Shown: positions 4,592 through 12,031, counted from the first letter of the stretch. The stretch: 16,828 nt of DNA from Patescibacteria group bacterium (GCA_030916925.1 JAUPVU010000010.1:1-16828); one strand, 5' to 3'. Numbers and translations: made by a program. The notes: a model not told the origin generated them from the letters alone.

Positions 4592-6928
4592 ATGAAGAAC
4601 TTAGTGATTGTCGAGTCACCCGCCAAAACAAAAAAGATTGCTTCCTTTTTAGGAGATGACTATATTGTTTTATCTTCGGTCGGGCATATACGTGACCTTC
4701 CAAAGTCACAACTTGGAGTTGATTTAGAGAACAATTTCGAACCTCAATATGAATTATCCAAAGATAAAAAAGATGTTGTTAGAGAATTACAAAAGCAGGC
4801 AAAGCTATCTAAAGCTATATATCTTGCTCCTGATTTAGATAGAGAAGGGGAGGCAATAGCATGGCATTTGGGACATTTAATTAATGATGGCGCTCCACTT
4901 CAGGCCACTGGTGCAAAAGGAACATTCGAAATTGCTGATAAAATTAAGAACGAAAAAGGTGAACATCCTAATGTTTATCGTGTTGTATTTAACTCAATAA
5001 CCAAAGAAGAGGTATTACAAGCTTTCAAAACTCCACGTAAATTAAATTACGATTTAGTAGATGCACAGCAAGCAAGAAGAGTACTCGATAGATTGGTGGG
5101 TTACAAATTATCTCCACTCTTATGGGAAAAAATCAGGTACGGTTTATCTGCTGGACGCGTTCAGTCTGTCGCCGTCCGATTGGTTGTCGAGAGAGAAAGA
5201 GAAATTGCAGGTTTTGAAAATAATCCGTATTTTGAATTAAATGCTGATTTTGAATGCAGTGGCAAAAGGTTAATAAAAACAAAACTAACTCGGATTGAAG
5301 GCAAATCAATTTACATCAAAAAGAAATATCAGTTGTTTGCGGGAGAATATTCCACTGAAATGACTTCAATTGAGTCAGAAAATGATGCTACTAACTTATT
5401 AAAAGATATCCAAACTCAAAAATTCCAAATAGCAGAGGTTAAAGAGAAAGAAAACAGGAGTCATCCATCTCCACCTTTTACAACATCTACTCTTCAACAG
5501 TCTGCCGCGGGTTCACTTGGGTATTCTCCAAAAAGAACTATGCAGTTAGCACAAAAATTATACGAGGGTGGATTTATTACATATATGAGAACTGATAGTG
5601 TACACATTACGGGTGCAGAGGTAGTTAACATAAGAAAATTCGTTGGAAAAGAATATGGTAAGAATTACTTAGCGGAGCACGAGAGACATTTTAAGGCTAA
5701 GAAACAAGCAAAAACGCAAGAAGCTCATGAGGCTATAAGACCAACTAGTGTTATGACTTTGCCAGATAAGTTACCCAAATCATTAACCGATCAACATAGA
5801 AAAGTTTACGAATTAATATGGAAGAGGACAGTTGCTACTCAGATGAGTCCCGCCGTGTACAAAAACACTACTATATATATAGACAACTCTGGTCAAAAGG
5901 ATACAAATAAGTCTATAAGGCAATATACCTTCGAAGCAAAGGGTACGATTCAAGTTTTTGATGGTTTTACTCGTGTTTATCATTCTGGCCGCAGAGATGA
6001 AATTGTTCCTGAAGTTAAAGTCGGTGAGGATGCAGACTTAAAACAAGTAATGATGCTTCCAAATCAAATTACGCCACCTCCACGTTATAACGAATCGTCT
6101 CTAGTTAAGGCGCTTGAGAGTTTTGGTATTGGTAGACCATCTACATACGCTTCCATTATTGGAACTATCCAAACCAGAGGTTATGTTATTAGAAAAGAAA
6201 AGAACTTGTTACCAACAGATAACGGAATAGTCGTTAATGATTTATTGGTAAACCATTTTCCACAAGTTGTTGATGTCGATTTTACTTCTAAAATGGAAGA
6301 AGGTTTGGATGAAGTTGCTGCGGGCGAAGAGGATTGGAGAAAACTAATCGGAGATTTCTACTGGCCATTCGAAAAACTTGTTTTAGCTAAGAAGAAAGAA
6401 ATTAAGAAAGAAGATATTGTAGTAATGGAGAAAACCGATCAAGAATGTCCAGAATGTAAAGAAGGTCATCTAATTATTAAGCTTGGAAAGTTTGGAAAAT
6501 TTTATAGTTGTGACCGATATCCTGATTGCAAATATGCGCAGCCAATAGAGGATCCTAATGCCGAAGAAGATAAAGACGAACAAACGCAAAAATTAGAAGA
6601 AGAGTTAAAAACTCGTAAATGCCCAGAATGTGGCGGTGTTCTTAAAGTAAAAACTGGCCGATTTGGAAAGTTTATTGCGTGTGAGGCTTATCCAAAATGC
6701 AAATACACAGAGCATATTCATAATAAAATTGGTATTAAATGTCCAAAATGTGGCGAAAGTGCTGGTGGAGAAATTGTGGCGAAAAAAACTAAACGTGGAA
6801 GACTCTTCTATGCTTGTACAAAATATCCGGCATGTGATTTTGCGAGTTGGACTAAACCAAATGCAGATGGCTCAGTTCCAGAAGCCGCCCCAAGAAAACG
6901 CGCGAGCAGAAAGAAGAAAAAAGAGTAA
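4592..6928 (+). CDS. topA: DNA topoisomerase I (type IA)
   Basis: Relaxes negative supercoils by cutting one strand through a 5'-phosphotyrosine. TOPRIM domain at the N-terminus with E8 (VESPAK) and the metal-binding D81-L-D83-R-E-G-E87; SAGRVQSVA at 187-195; catalytic Tyr331 in GGFITYMRTDS; FGIGRPSTYA at 511-520. The C-terminus carries three four-cysteine zinc ribbons: C619/C622/C640/C646, C677/C680/C697/C703 and C717/C720/C742/C748. A short tail rich in Lys and Arg ends the protein at 778 residues, a normal length for the family. An overlapping frame at 6663-6947 is a shadow. No Shine-Dalgarno is seen; a promoter lies so close to the ATG that translation is probably leaderless. Confidence 0.97.
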   Translation: MKNLVIVESPAKTKKIASFLGDDYIVLSSVGHIRDLPKSQLGVDLENNFEPQYELSKDKKDVVRELQKQAKLSKAIYLAPDLDREGEAIAWHLGHLINDGAPLQATGAKGTFEIADKIKNEKGEHPNVYRVVFNSITKEEVLQAFKTPRKLNYDLVDAQQARRVLDRLVGYKLSPLLWEKIRYGLSAGRVQSVAVRLVVEREREIAGFENNPYFELNADFECSGKRLIKTKLTRIEGKSIYIKKKYQLFAGEYSTEMTSIESENDATNLLKDIQTQKFQIAEVKEKENRSHPSPPFTTSTLQQSAAGSLGYSPKRTMQLAQKLYEGGFITYMRTDSVHITGAEVVNIRKFVGKEYGKNYLAEHERHFKAKKQAKTQEAHEAIRPTSVMTLPDKLPKSLTDQHRKVYELIWKRTVATQMSPAVYKNTTIYIDNSGQKDTNKSIRQYTFEAKGTIQVFDGFTRVYHSGRRDEIVPEVKVGEDADLKQVMMLPNQITPPPRYNESSLVKALESFGIGRPSTYASIIGTIQTRGYVIRKEKNLLPTDNGIVVNDLLVNHFPQVVDVDFTSKMEEGLDEVAAGEEDWRKLIGDFYWPFEKLVLAKKKEIKKEDIVVMEKTDQECPECKEGHLIIKLGKFGKFYSCDRYPDCKYAQPIEDPNAEEDKDEQTQKLEEELKTRKCPECGGVLKVKTGRFGKFIACEAYPKCKYTEHIHNKIGIKCPKCGESAGGEIVAKKTKRGRLFYACTKYPACDFASWTKPNADGSVPEAAPRKRASRKKKKE

Positions 6929-6929
6929 T

Positions 6930-6957
6930 TTGCAAAAAACTTTTTAACTGCTAACAT
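6930..6957 (+). promoter_or_regulatory. Possible promoter of the A-methyltransferase genes
   Basis: TTGCAA (6930-6935), 16-nt spacer, TAACAT (6952-6957), the same -10 as rpmB. The start would be near 6964, about 30 nt before the ATG at 6996. A short hairpin ACTGC/GCAGT (6947-6951/6959-6963) overlaps the -10. Confidence 0.35.
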
Positions 6958-6995
6958 CGCAGTAAGTAATTTCATTTCAAACTGCCTAAAAAAAT

Positions 6996-7541
6996 ATGGA
7001 TGGATTTGATGTCATGTACCCTCAAAGTGAGTTGTTTTCTCTTAGTGGAGATATTATTGATCCAACTCAAGTTCAAGAATTCTTAGTTACTTTGAACGGA
7101 GTTAATGAACTTTATGATCTAGTTACCGAAGGAAGGACTACAGGTCCACGTTCAGTTGAAAAATTTGGCGAAGAATGGAAAATCGGTTCAAGTTATTCTG
7201 ATGTAGTACATAGACGACTTGGCTATATATCAGGTTCTACTAAAGACCCTTATAATCCCAGTTCAACGTATACTATTCACCAGGATGAACCAATACATAA
7301 TGGCGAAGGGAGACTTATCTCTTCAACGACTGAAATATATCGAATTGTTGGTATGCAACGCGAAGCTAGTTTATTAACTTTTGAATCGAGGCCCTGCAGT
7401 ACTTCAATTGCAAGGTTTAATCCAGAAAAATGGCTATCTAGAGTTGAATTCAGTAGATTTGTAAGAGATCCTAACTCTGAGGATGTCAGATCGGATTTTA
7501 GATTATTTTTAGATGAGTCGATGACCAGGATAGGTAGATAG
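6996..7541 (+). CDS. Protein of unknown family (paralogue A), ended by an in-frame TAG
   Basis: I do not recognise this family. The 181 residues are hydrophilic, with no signal peptide or membrane segment. Landmarks shared with the two genes downstream (B at 8399, C at 9250) are EEWKIGSS at about 59-66 (WRIS/WRVL in the others) and DFRLFLD near 167-173 (SFRIKIN/SFRLRID in the others). The frame stops at TAG 7539-7541 inside what aligns with the conserved C-terminal part of B and C. The reading frame then stays open for 48 more codons that match their ends. With those codons the protein would be 230 residues counting the TAG position, the same length as B. So this may be a nonsense-mutated gene, a read-through gene or a sequence error. 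Met1 (6996) and Met7 (7014) are both possible starts; no Shine-Dalgarno. Confidence 0.7.
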   Translation: MDGFDVMYPQSELFSLSGDIIDPTQVQEFLVTLNGVNELYDLVTEGRTTGPRSVEKFGEEWKIGSSYSDVVHRRLGYISGSTKDPYNPSSTYTIHQDEPIHNGEGRLISSTTEIYRIVGMQREASLLTFESRPCSTSIARFNPEKWLSRVEFSRFVRDPNSEDVRSDFRLFLDESMTRIGR

Positions 7542-7688
7542 CAAGTACATCGATTCGGTTGGGGTAAGGGCGTCTGGAGAGAGGGGGCTACAGATGAAAT
7601 TAATTTAATCTTACTTCGAGTTGGGTTTAATGAAACGCTGCGCATGCTCAACGCTTTTGCAGAGTTAAAAAATAAACCAGTCGATTAA
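7542..7688 (+). pseudogene. In-frame C-terminal continuation of paralogue A after TAG
   Basis: Directly behind the TAG the same frame is open for 48 codons to TAA at 7686-7688. The translation contains RFGWGKGVW, then a segment ATDEINLILLRVGFNETL. Paralogue C has SRWGK followed by ASINELIHFFSRFQDKWL at the same distance from its FRL-x-x-D motif, and B has a related ending. The shared WGK and helix pattern indicate that this stretch encodes, or recently encoded, the C-terminus of A. The methyltransferase ATG follows the TAA after 8 nt, as expected if the longer frame is the ancestral operon gene. Confidence 0.6.
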
Positions 7689-7696
7689 GTCATATT

Positions 7697-8347
7697 ATGG
7701 ATCTAGAATCTTCCGATATCGAAATAGGTTTAACTCCACTCGAACAAACAACAGTCGATACTTATAACGCTATTGCTGCCGAATGGGCGAGTGCTCACAG
7801 TGATGTAAACTTTTGGGGAAACGAGCTAGCGATTTTTAGAAATCATTTTTTCAATAATGGGAGTGTACTTGAGGCATGTGTTGGAGGTGGAAGAGATATT
7901 AAATACCTGGATGAGTTTACTAGACAATATACTGGAATCGATGTTTCTGATGGACTGCTTTTGGTTGCACAAAGTAATAATCCTGATGCAGATTTAGTTC
8001 AAGTACAAGATTTACGCCAGCTTCCATTTTCTGATGATACTTTTGATGGATTTTGGTCATCTGCTACTTTATTACATGTCCCCAAAGATCGAATACAAGA
8101 AGTGCTAGAAAGTCTTCATAGAGTTACTAAAAAAGATGGTATAGGTTTTATATCAATTAAAGAAGGGATCGGTGGGTATATGGAAGAAGTGGGTACAGCA
8201 GGATTAAGAAGATTGTTTGAATACTATTCTTATGAAGAATTTGCAAAGATTCTAAATGCATGTGGTTATGAAATCGTAGGTAGCACGTATCGCCCATTGA
8301 GTGATCGAACAACATTCATATCTTATTTTGTAAGGGTTATTAAATAG
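7697..8347 (+). CDS. Class I SAM-dependent methyltransferase
   Basis: A 216-residue protein of the Methyltransf_11/25 type. Motif I, the SAM-binding loop, is VLEACVGGGRD at 57-67. Motif II acidic residue is in YTGIDVSDGLL (79-88). Then comes VQDLRQLPFSDDTFDGFWSS (103-122), with the post-I Asp and the typical LPF-x-D-x-x-FD motif, followed by LLHVPK and HRVTKKDGIGFISIKEG. The substrate cannot be inferred; small-molecule or lipid substrates are common for this group, and protein or RNA modification is possible. It lies 8 nt after the extended frame of gene A and between A and B, so its function may be tied to the unknown family. No Shine-Dalgarno; the stop is a tandem TAG-TAA. Confidence 0.88.
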   Translation: MDLESSDIEIGLTPLEQTTVDTYNAIAAEWASAHSDVNFWGNELAIFRNHFFNNGSVLEACVGGGRDIKYLDEFTRQYTGIDVSDGLLLVAQSNNPDADLVQVQDLRQLPFSDDTFDGFWSSATLLHVPKDRIQEVLESLHRVTKKDGIGFISIKEGIGGYMEEVGTAGLRRLFEYYSYEEFAKILNACGYEIVGSTYRPLSDRTTFISYFVRVIK

Positions 8348-8378
8348 TAAGTAGAATTATTTTTGTAGTTAGTTTTTG

Positions 8379-8387
8379 TGATATAGT
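8379..8387 (+). promoter_or_regulatory. Extended -10 promoter of paralogue B
   Basis: TGATATAGT is an extended -10 (TG-n-TATAGT). The -10 ends 11 nt before the ATG at 8399, so the leader would be about 4-5 nt. No good -35 is visible. Confidence 0.45.
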
Positions 8388-8398
8388 ATGCGGTATTT

Positions 8399-9091
8399 AT
8401 GATTGATTACCTTGAAGCACCAGCAACAATTCCTCAAGAAGAAGTTAAAAAAGTATTAAGAGAAAATGTTTTTGTTGACCAGCTACATTCTTTCGTAGCT
8501 CAAACCCAAGAAGAGCTATTAATTGCACATACTCACATAGGAAGACAATTTATAGGAACCAATGGGTTTCTAACTGATGGCCAAGATTGTACTCAATATA
8601 ATGGATGGAGAATTTCCCCAAGAGAGACTGAACTCGATCCATTGGGTGGAACTGAGATTTTAAAAACAATAACTGGTTCCGAAGGTAACGAGACCGATTT
8701 CTTATATACTCCAATTCTTTCGTCAGGACTATATTCTACTGAATTAGGACAATTCGCTCATACTATTATTGGAGGACATTACTCTATTAATGAAGGTTTT
8801 AATAAGATTAAAGATGAAAGAAGTATTAGCTTTAGGTATCTAATTGATGAACGTAATCCTAATGTAGTGGATATCCGAGTGAATTTTCATAATTATGGCA
8901 CGCCTTACTTATCATTTAGAATAAAAATAAATAGAGTTACTAAAGCATTGCTAGAATATGAGGCTAGAGAATTCGACTACGGTGCTGTTAAGCCAGAACC
9001 CTCTGTTATGCAGCTAATAGAAGTCTTTTCAGAGTTTAGAGAAATGTGGTTGCAAACCAAAGATTTTGACACCCACCTGGAGTCGTTCTAA
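8399..9091 (+). CDS. Protein of unknown family (paralogue B)
   Basis: Unrecognised family, 230 residues, soluble by appearance. It resembles paralogue C along its length: an N-terminal helix FVDQLHSFVAQTQEELLIAH corresponds to ISELGHFAGETQYLLAIH in C; NGWRISP to SGWRVLP; FRYLIDERNP to FSYFFDEENP; SFRIKIN to SFRLRID; and QLIEVFSEFREMWL to ELIHFFSRFQDKWL. Alternating charged and hydrophobic residues in the middle suggest beta-strands. It follows the methyltransferase by 51 nt but seems to have its own extended -10 promoter just before the ATG, giving an almost leaderless mRNA. Function unknown. An enzyme role cannot be supported because no invariant catalytic-looking cluster stands out. Confidence 0.82.
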   Translation: MIDYLEAPATIPQEEVKKVLRENVFVDQLHSFVAQTQEELLIAHTHIGRQFIGTNGFLTDGQDCTQYNGWRISPRETELDPLGGTEILKTITGSEGNETDFLYTPILSSGLYSTELGQFAHTIIGGHYSINEGFNKIKDERSISFRYLIDERNPNVVDIRVNFHNYGTPYLSFRIKINRVTKALLEYEAREFDYGAVKPEPSVMQLIEVFSEFREMWLQTKDFDTHLESF

Positions 9092-9209
9092 ACAAAACGT
9101 TCTCTGTGATACCGATTTCTAGCCTGCGTTATATATCGATATGAGTTATGCTGAAGACCCAAACTTGAAGTCAGAACAATATCCTCCTCTAAATATTGCA
9201 TTTTAACCA

Positions 9210-9237
9210 TTGTAATAGCGCAAGCCCGTAGTATACT
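9210..9237 (+). promoter_or_regulatory. Promoter of paralogue C; decides its start codon
   Basis: TTGTAA (9210-9215), 16-nt spacer, TATACT (9232-9237). The -10 directly abuts the ATG at 9238, so a transcript starting near 9244 cannot use it. The in-frame ATG at 9250 lies about 6 nt after the expected start and is the likely one. Confidence 0.5.
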
Positions 9238-9249
9238 ATGGGACTATAT

Positions 9250-9906
9250 ATGATCACAAACGAACCCACAGCAACCATTTCCTCAGTTTCTGAAGAGGTA
9301 CAAAAGGCCTTTCAAGCTAGTGGCTTGATTAGTGAACTGGGTCATTTTGCAGGTGAAACCCAGTATTTATTAGCTATTCACGAAGAGTTAAACTCAGAAC
9401 CAAAAGAATCCCTTGAGGGAAATGATTCACCCGAAGCCAGTGGATGGAGGGTTTTGCCCAAACAATTAGGAAGCGATTCAGTTATGGATTTAGGAATTAA
9501 AAATACGAGAAAGAATTCCGAAGGGGCAGAAACAGCATATGTATTCATGCCATTTTATGGGACAAATTTGTCTTCTAAGCGCGTTGGAGTTACTGGACGT
9601 AATGTTGTTGGGGCTTGTTACATGATTGAACAAGAAGATGCCCATAAGGAATATAGCAATAGTACTCAGTTCAGTTATTTTTTTGATGAAGAAAATCCTT
9701 CTATGGTTGTAGTTACAATGGGTATATTTCGTTTAAATACTCGTAGTGCATCCTTTCGATTAAGAATAGATTTGAGAAAAGGTGAGCTGCTTCATTATAT
9801 TGGAAGTAGATGGGGAAAAAACCGGCCACTGGAGGATGCTTCTATTAATGAACTAATTCATTTTTTTTCCAGATTCCAAGATAAGTGGTTGCCACTAGAA
9901 AAATAA
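9250..9906 (+). CDS. Protein of unknown family (paralogue C)
   Basis: Third member of the A/B/C family, 218 residues from ATG 9250 (222 from ATG 9238). The longer start is disfavoured because a TATACT box ends at 9237; the shorter start gives MITNEPTA, parallel to MIDYLEAP in B. Shared landmarks with B are the N-terminal GHFAGETQ helix, SGWRVLP, FFDEENP, SFRLRID, and the C-terminal ELIHFFSRFQDKWL helix. SRWGK also matches the part of A behind its TAG. No signal peptide, membrane helix or known motif. The 158 nt between B and C hold only an unsupported 21-codon frame (9141-9206). C is followed by the rpsB leader. Function unknown. Confidence 0.8.
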   Translation: MITNEPTATISSVSEEVQKAFQASGLISELGHFAGETQYLLAIHEELNSEPKESLEGNDSPEASGWRVLPKQLGSDSVMDLGIKNTRKNSEGAETAYVFMPFYGTNLSSKRVGVTGRNVVGACYMIEQEDAHKEYSNSTQFSYFFDEENPSMVVVTMGIFRLNTRSASFRLRIDLRKGELLHYIGSRWGKNRPLEDASINELIHFFSRFQDKWLPLEK

Positions 9907-9926
9907 CTGGTCGGAAGAAGCTCTTT

Positions 9927-10046
9927 TATGCTAAACTTTACGCCAGTAATTAATCACATCATGGGCGGATATGCTCCTGCGTGATCTTCTTTTTAAAGAA
10001 GATTTATTGTAGATTTGTCCGTACCAGAGGAACAAGGAGCTAACAA
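9927..10046 (+). promoter_or_regulatory. Structured leader of rpsB
   Basis: A TATGCT box (9927-9932, no clear -35) precedes two hairpins. The first pairs ATCAC (9953-9957) with GTGAT (9981-9985). The second is a 9-bp perfect stem ATCTTCTTT/AAAGAAGAT (9984-10003) around TT. They overlap by two bases, so the forms may be mutually exclusive. A Shine-Dalgarno AAGGAG (10034-10039) stands 7 nt before the rpsB ATG. Leaders of rpsB operons are often bound by S2 for autoregulation in other bacteria; whether this one is so is inference. Confidence 0.4.
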
Positions 10047-10925
10047 ATGTCGAAAGACAATATAAAAACGGTAACAATTGAGCAAATGCTCGAAGCTGGA
10101 GTCCATTTTGGACACCAAACAAAGCGAAAAGATCCAAAAATGGATAATTTCGTTTACGAGACAGTAGAAAAGAATCAAATTATCGATTTGTACCAAACTC
10201 ATGAGCACTTAAAAAAAGCTGCTGAGTATTTGTATGAAGTTGCCAAGACGGGTAAACAAGTCATATTTATAGGTACAAAAAGACAAGCATCCCCAATAAT
10301 CAAGAAATATGCTAACGAGGCAGGTTGTTTATATGTAAACCAAAGATGGTTGGGTGGTACTTTTACTAATTTTGACTCGGTTGCATTTAACCTAAGAGAA
10401 TTAGAACGTATCGAAACAGGTTTAACTACAGACGCTTTCAAACACTATACAAAGAAGGAAAGGTTATTATTAGCCCGAAAGGTTGAGAAATTAAATGATA
10501 CCGTCGGTGGTTTAAGAGGATTAAAAAAATACCCTGGCGCAGTTGTTTTAATAGACATTAAAAGAGAAAAGACAGCATTAAGAGAGTCACTTGCACTTAA
10601 AATTCCTGTCGTTTCGATAGTTGATACTAATAGTAATCCACTTGGAAGTACCGTTTTTATTCCAGCCAATGATGACGCAATAAAATCAATAGATTTATTA
10701 TTGTCAGTGTTGGCATCTGCCATAAAAGAAGGTTATGCTGATTCTAAGGATGTAATTTTAGATAAGACAGAAAAAGTTGCATCTAAAAAAGTGGACGCAA
10801 AGCCAGAAGTCAAAAAAGAAGTTATATCAAAAAAAGAAGTAAAAGAGGTTACTCCTAAAAAAGAACCAATAAAGAAAGCAGTTGCAAAACCAAAACCTGT
10901 GGAAAAAAAGAAGACAACAAAGTAA
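10047..10925 (+). CDS. rpsB: 30S ribosomal protein uS2
   Basis: Small-subunit protein uS2. Family landmarks: MLEAGVHFGHQT (14-25), FIGTKRQ (74-80), NQRWLGGTFTNF (98-109), LKKYPGAVVLIDI (159-171), and IVDTNSNP (191-198). The core ends near residue 235. Residues about 238-292 form a tail of repeated Lys, Glu, Pro, Val and Ala, low-complexity and strongly basic, not part of the normal 230-260 residue protein. The ATG at 10047 is supported by AAGGAG 7 nt upstream, one of only two clear Shine-Dalgarno sites in the window. It heads rpsB-tsf-frr; tsf follows after 18 nt. Confidence 0.97.
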   Translation: MSKDNIKTVTIEQMLEAGVHFGHQTKRKDPKMDNFVYETVEKNQIIDLYQTHEHLKKAAEYLYEVAKTGKQVIFIGTKRQASPIIKKYANEAGCLYVNQRWLGGTFTNFDSVAFNLRELERIETGLTTDAFKHYTKKERLLLARKVEKLNDTVGGLRGLKKYPGAVVLIDIKREKTALRESLALKIPVVSIVDTNSNPLGSTVFIPANDDAIKSIDLLLSVLASAIKEGYADSKDVILDKTEKVASKKVDAKPEVKKEVISKKEVKEVTPKKEPIKKAVAKPKPVEKKKTTK

Positions 10926-10943
10926 TTAATTTTTTATAAAAAT

Positions 10944-11387
10944 ATGGATATCGAAACTATTAAAAAATTACGTGAACAAACAGGCGCAGGAGTTATGGAT
11001 GCCAGTAAAGCCTTAGAAGAAGCTGGTGGAAATTATGATAAAGCTGTTGAGATTTTAAAAGCAAAAGGAGTCGAAAAAGCTGCAAAAAAATCTGATAGAG
11101 AAATCAAAGCAGGAAAAGTTTTTTCATATGTTCATTCAGGTAGAGTAGGGGCACTTTTGAAACTTGGATGCGAGACTGATTTTGTTGCTAAAAACGATGC
11201 ATTTGTATCACTAGGCAACGACATAGTTATGCAAATCGTTTCGATGGGGCCAGAGAATATCGAAGAACTTTTAGAACAGGATTTCGTAAAAGATACATCT
11301 CGAAAAATCAAAGACTTAATATCAGACACTGTTAGTAAAACAGGTGAAAATATTACGATTGTAGAATTTAACCACTTAAGCGTATAA
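10944..11387 (+). CDS. tsf: Elongation factor Ts, very short form
   Basis: Nucleotide-exchange factor for EF-Tu. The N-terminal UBA-like domain (about 1-45) has the usual IKKLREQTGAGVMDASKAL. The EF-Tu contact motif TDFVAKND is at 78-85, with GRVGALLKLGCE before it. The end, FVKDTSRKIKDLI then SKTGENITIVEF, is the conserved C-terminal part of short EF-Ts proteins. At 147 residues it is much shorter than the E. coli form (283) and shorter than the Thermus form (196). Compared with Thermus, about 45 residues are missing between the segment around 100-106 and LLEQDFVKD at 109-117, so the loss is internal and not at an end. The gene is otherwise intact, in the conserved rpsB-tsf-frr order. No Shine-Dalgarno. 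Confidence 0.93.
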   Translation: MDIETIKKLREQTGAGVMDASKALEEAGGNYDKAVEILKAKGVEKAAKKSDREIKAGKVFSYVHSGRVGALLKLGCETDFVAKNDAFVSLGNDIVMQIVSMGPENIEELLEQDFVKDTSRKIKDLISDTVSKTGENITIVEFNHLSV

Positions 11388-11433
11388 ATGAGTGAATCTG
11401 TGCGGTCCCGCCTCTGGCGGGACCGCAACTCAT
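11388..11433 (+). other. GC-rich hairpin between tsf and frr
   Basis: GCGGTCCCGCC (11402-11412) pairs perfectly with GGCGGGACCGC (11416-11426) around TCT, and ATGAGT (11388-11393) pairs with ACTCAT (11428-11433) outside it. The element starts at the base after the tsf stop codon. It lacks a T-run on either strand, so it is not a standard terminator. Its GC content contrasts sharply with the AT-rich surroundings. It could be a processing or stability element, or one copy of a dispersed short palindrome. Confidence 0.7.
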
Positions 11434-11449
11434 ATGCTAAAACTTATCT

Positions 11450-12004
11450 ATGAAAAAAGAAGACTTTCAAAACCACTTAAATAAGGTACGAGAAGACTTA
11501 GTTTCGGAATTGAACACATTAAGAACAGGAAGGGCAACCGCCGCTATAATAGAAGGCATATTAGTTGAAGCATATCCTGGATCTGCACCACTTCCATTAA
11601 ATGAAGTAGGTACAGTTTCTATACCCGACTCACAATCTATACTCATTTCTCCTTGGGACAAAAGTATATTGGGTAAAATTGAGGATGGCATAAGAAAATC
11701 AGGTAGGGGATTAAACCCTGTAAACGAAGGTGATGCTATTAGAATCCCCGTTCCAACTCTAACAGAAGCAACTCGAAAAGAAAAAACAAAAGAAGTGTCT
11801 AAAATGGTTGAAGACGCAAAAATTAAAGTAAGAACAGTAAGACATAATGCTATAAGTTCGGTAGAGGAGCAAGAAGATAACAAAGTTCTCACCGAAGATG
11901 AACTTTATAGAGAAAAAGAATCAATTGATAAGCTAGTAAAATCTATGAATGAAGTTTTAGATGAACTCGGGGCCAAAAAATCTCAAGAATTAATGCAGAT
12001 ATAA
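11450..12004 (+). CDS. frr: Ribosome recycling factor
   Basis: Splits post-termination ribosomes together with EF-G. The 184-residue length and the sequence fit the family: LNTLRTGRATAAI (21-33) in the first long helix, PLPLNEVGTVSIPDSQSILI (47-66) in domain II, WDKSILGKIEDGIRKSGRGLNP (69-90), IRIPVPTLTEATRKE and KIKVRTVRHNA in the returning helices. The ATG at 11450 matches the usual MKKEDF-like beginning. It is separated from tsf by 62 nt holding a strong GC-rich hairpin, which may set the level of frr relative to rpsB-tsf. A TATGCT (11433-11438) stands just before the gene but has no convincing -35. Confidence 0.97.
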   Translation: MKKEDFQNHLNKVREDLVSELNTLRTGRATAAIIEGILVEAYPGSAPLPLNEVGTVSIPDSQSILISPWDKSILGKIEDGIRKSGRGLNPVNEGDAIRIPVPTLTEATRKEKTKEVSKMVEDAKIKVRTVRHNAISSVEEQEDNKVLTEDELYREKESIDKLVKSMNEVLDELGAKKSQELMQI

Positions 12005-12031
12005 AGCTTTTTTGTCTTTTCTATTTCTTCA

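Noticed and set aside
6663..6947. Second frame inside the 3' part of topA
   Set aside because: It overlaps the zinc-ribbon region of topA, where the topA frame is clearly conserved; it is a shadow frame.
6996..7688. Genome-wide reassignment of TAG
   Set aside because: TAG ends the response regulator at its normal family length and the methyltransferase in tandem with TAA, so TAG is a working stop.
9141..9206. 21-codon ORF between B and C
   Set aside because: A TATATA-like stretch precedes it, but there is no ribosome site, homology or composition signal, and the -35 of the C promoter begins just beyond its end.
11402..11426. Intrinsic terminator between tsf and frr
   Set aside because: The stem is ideal but neither side has a T-run, so it was listed as a hairpin of unknown role.
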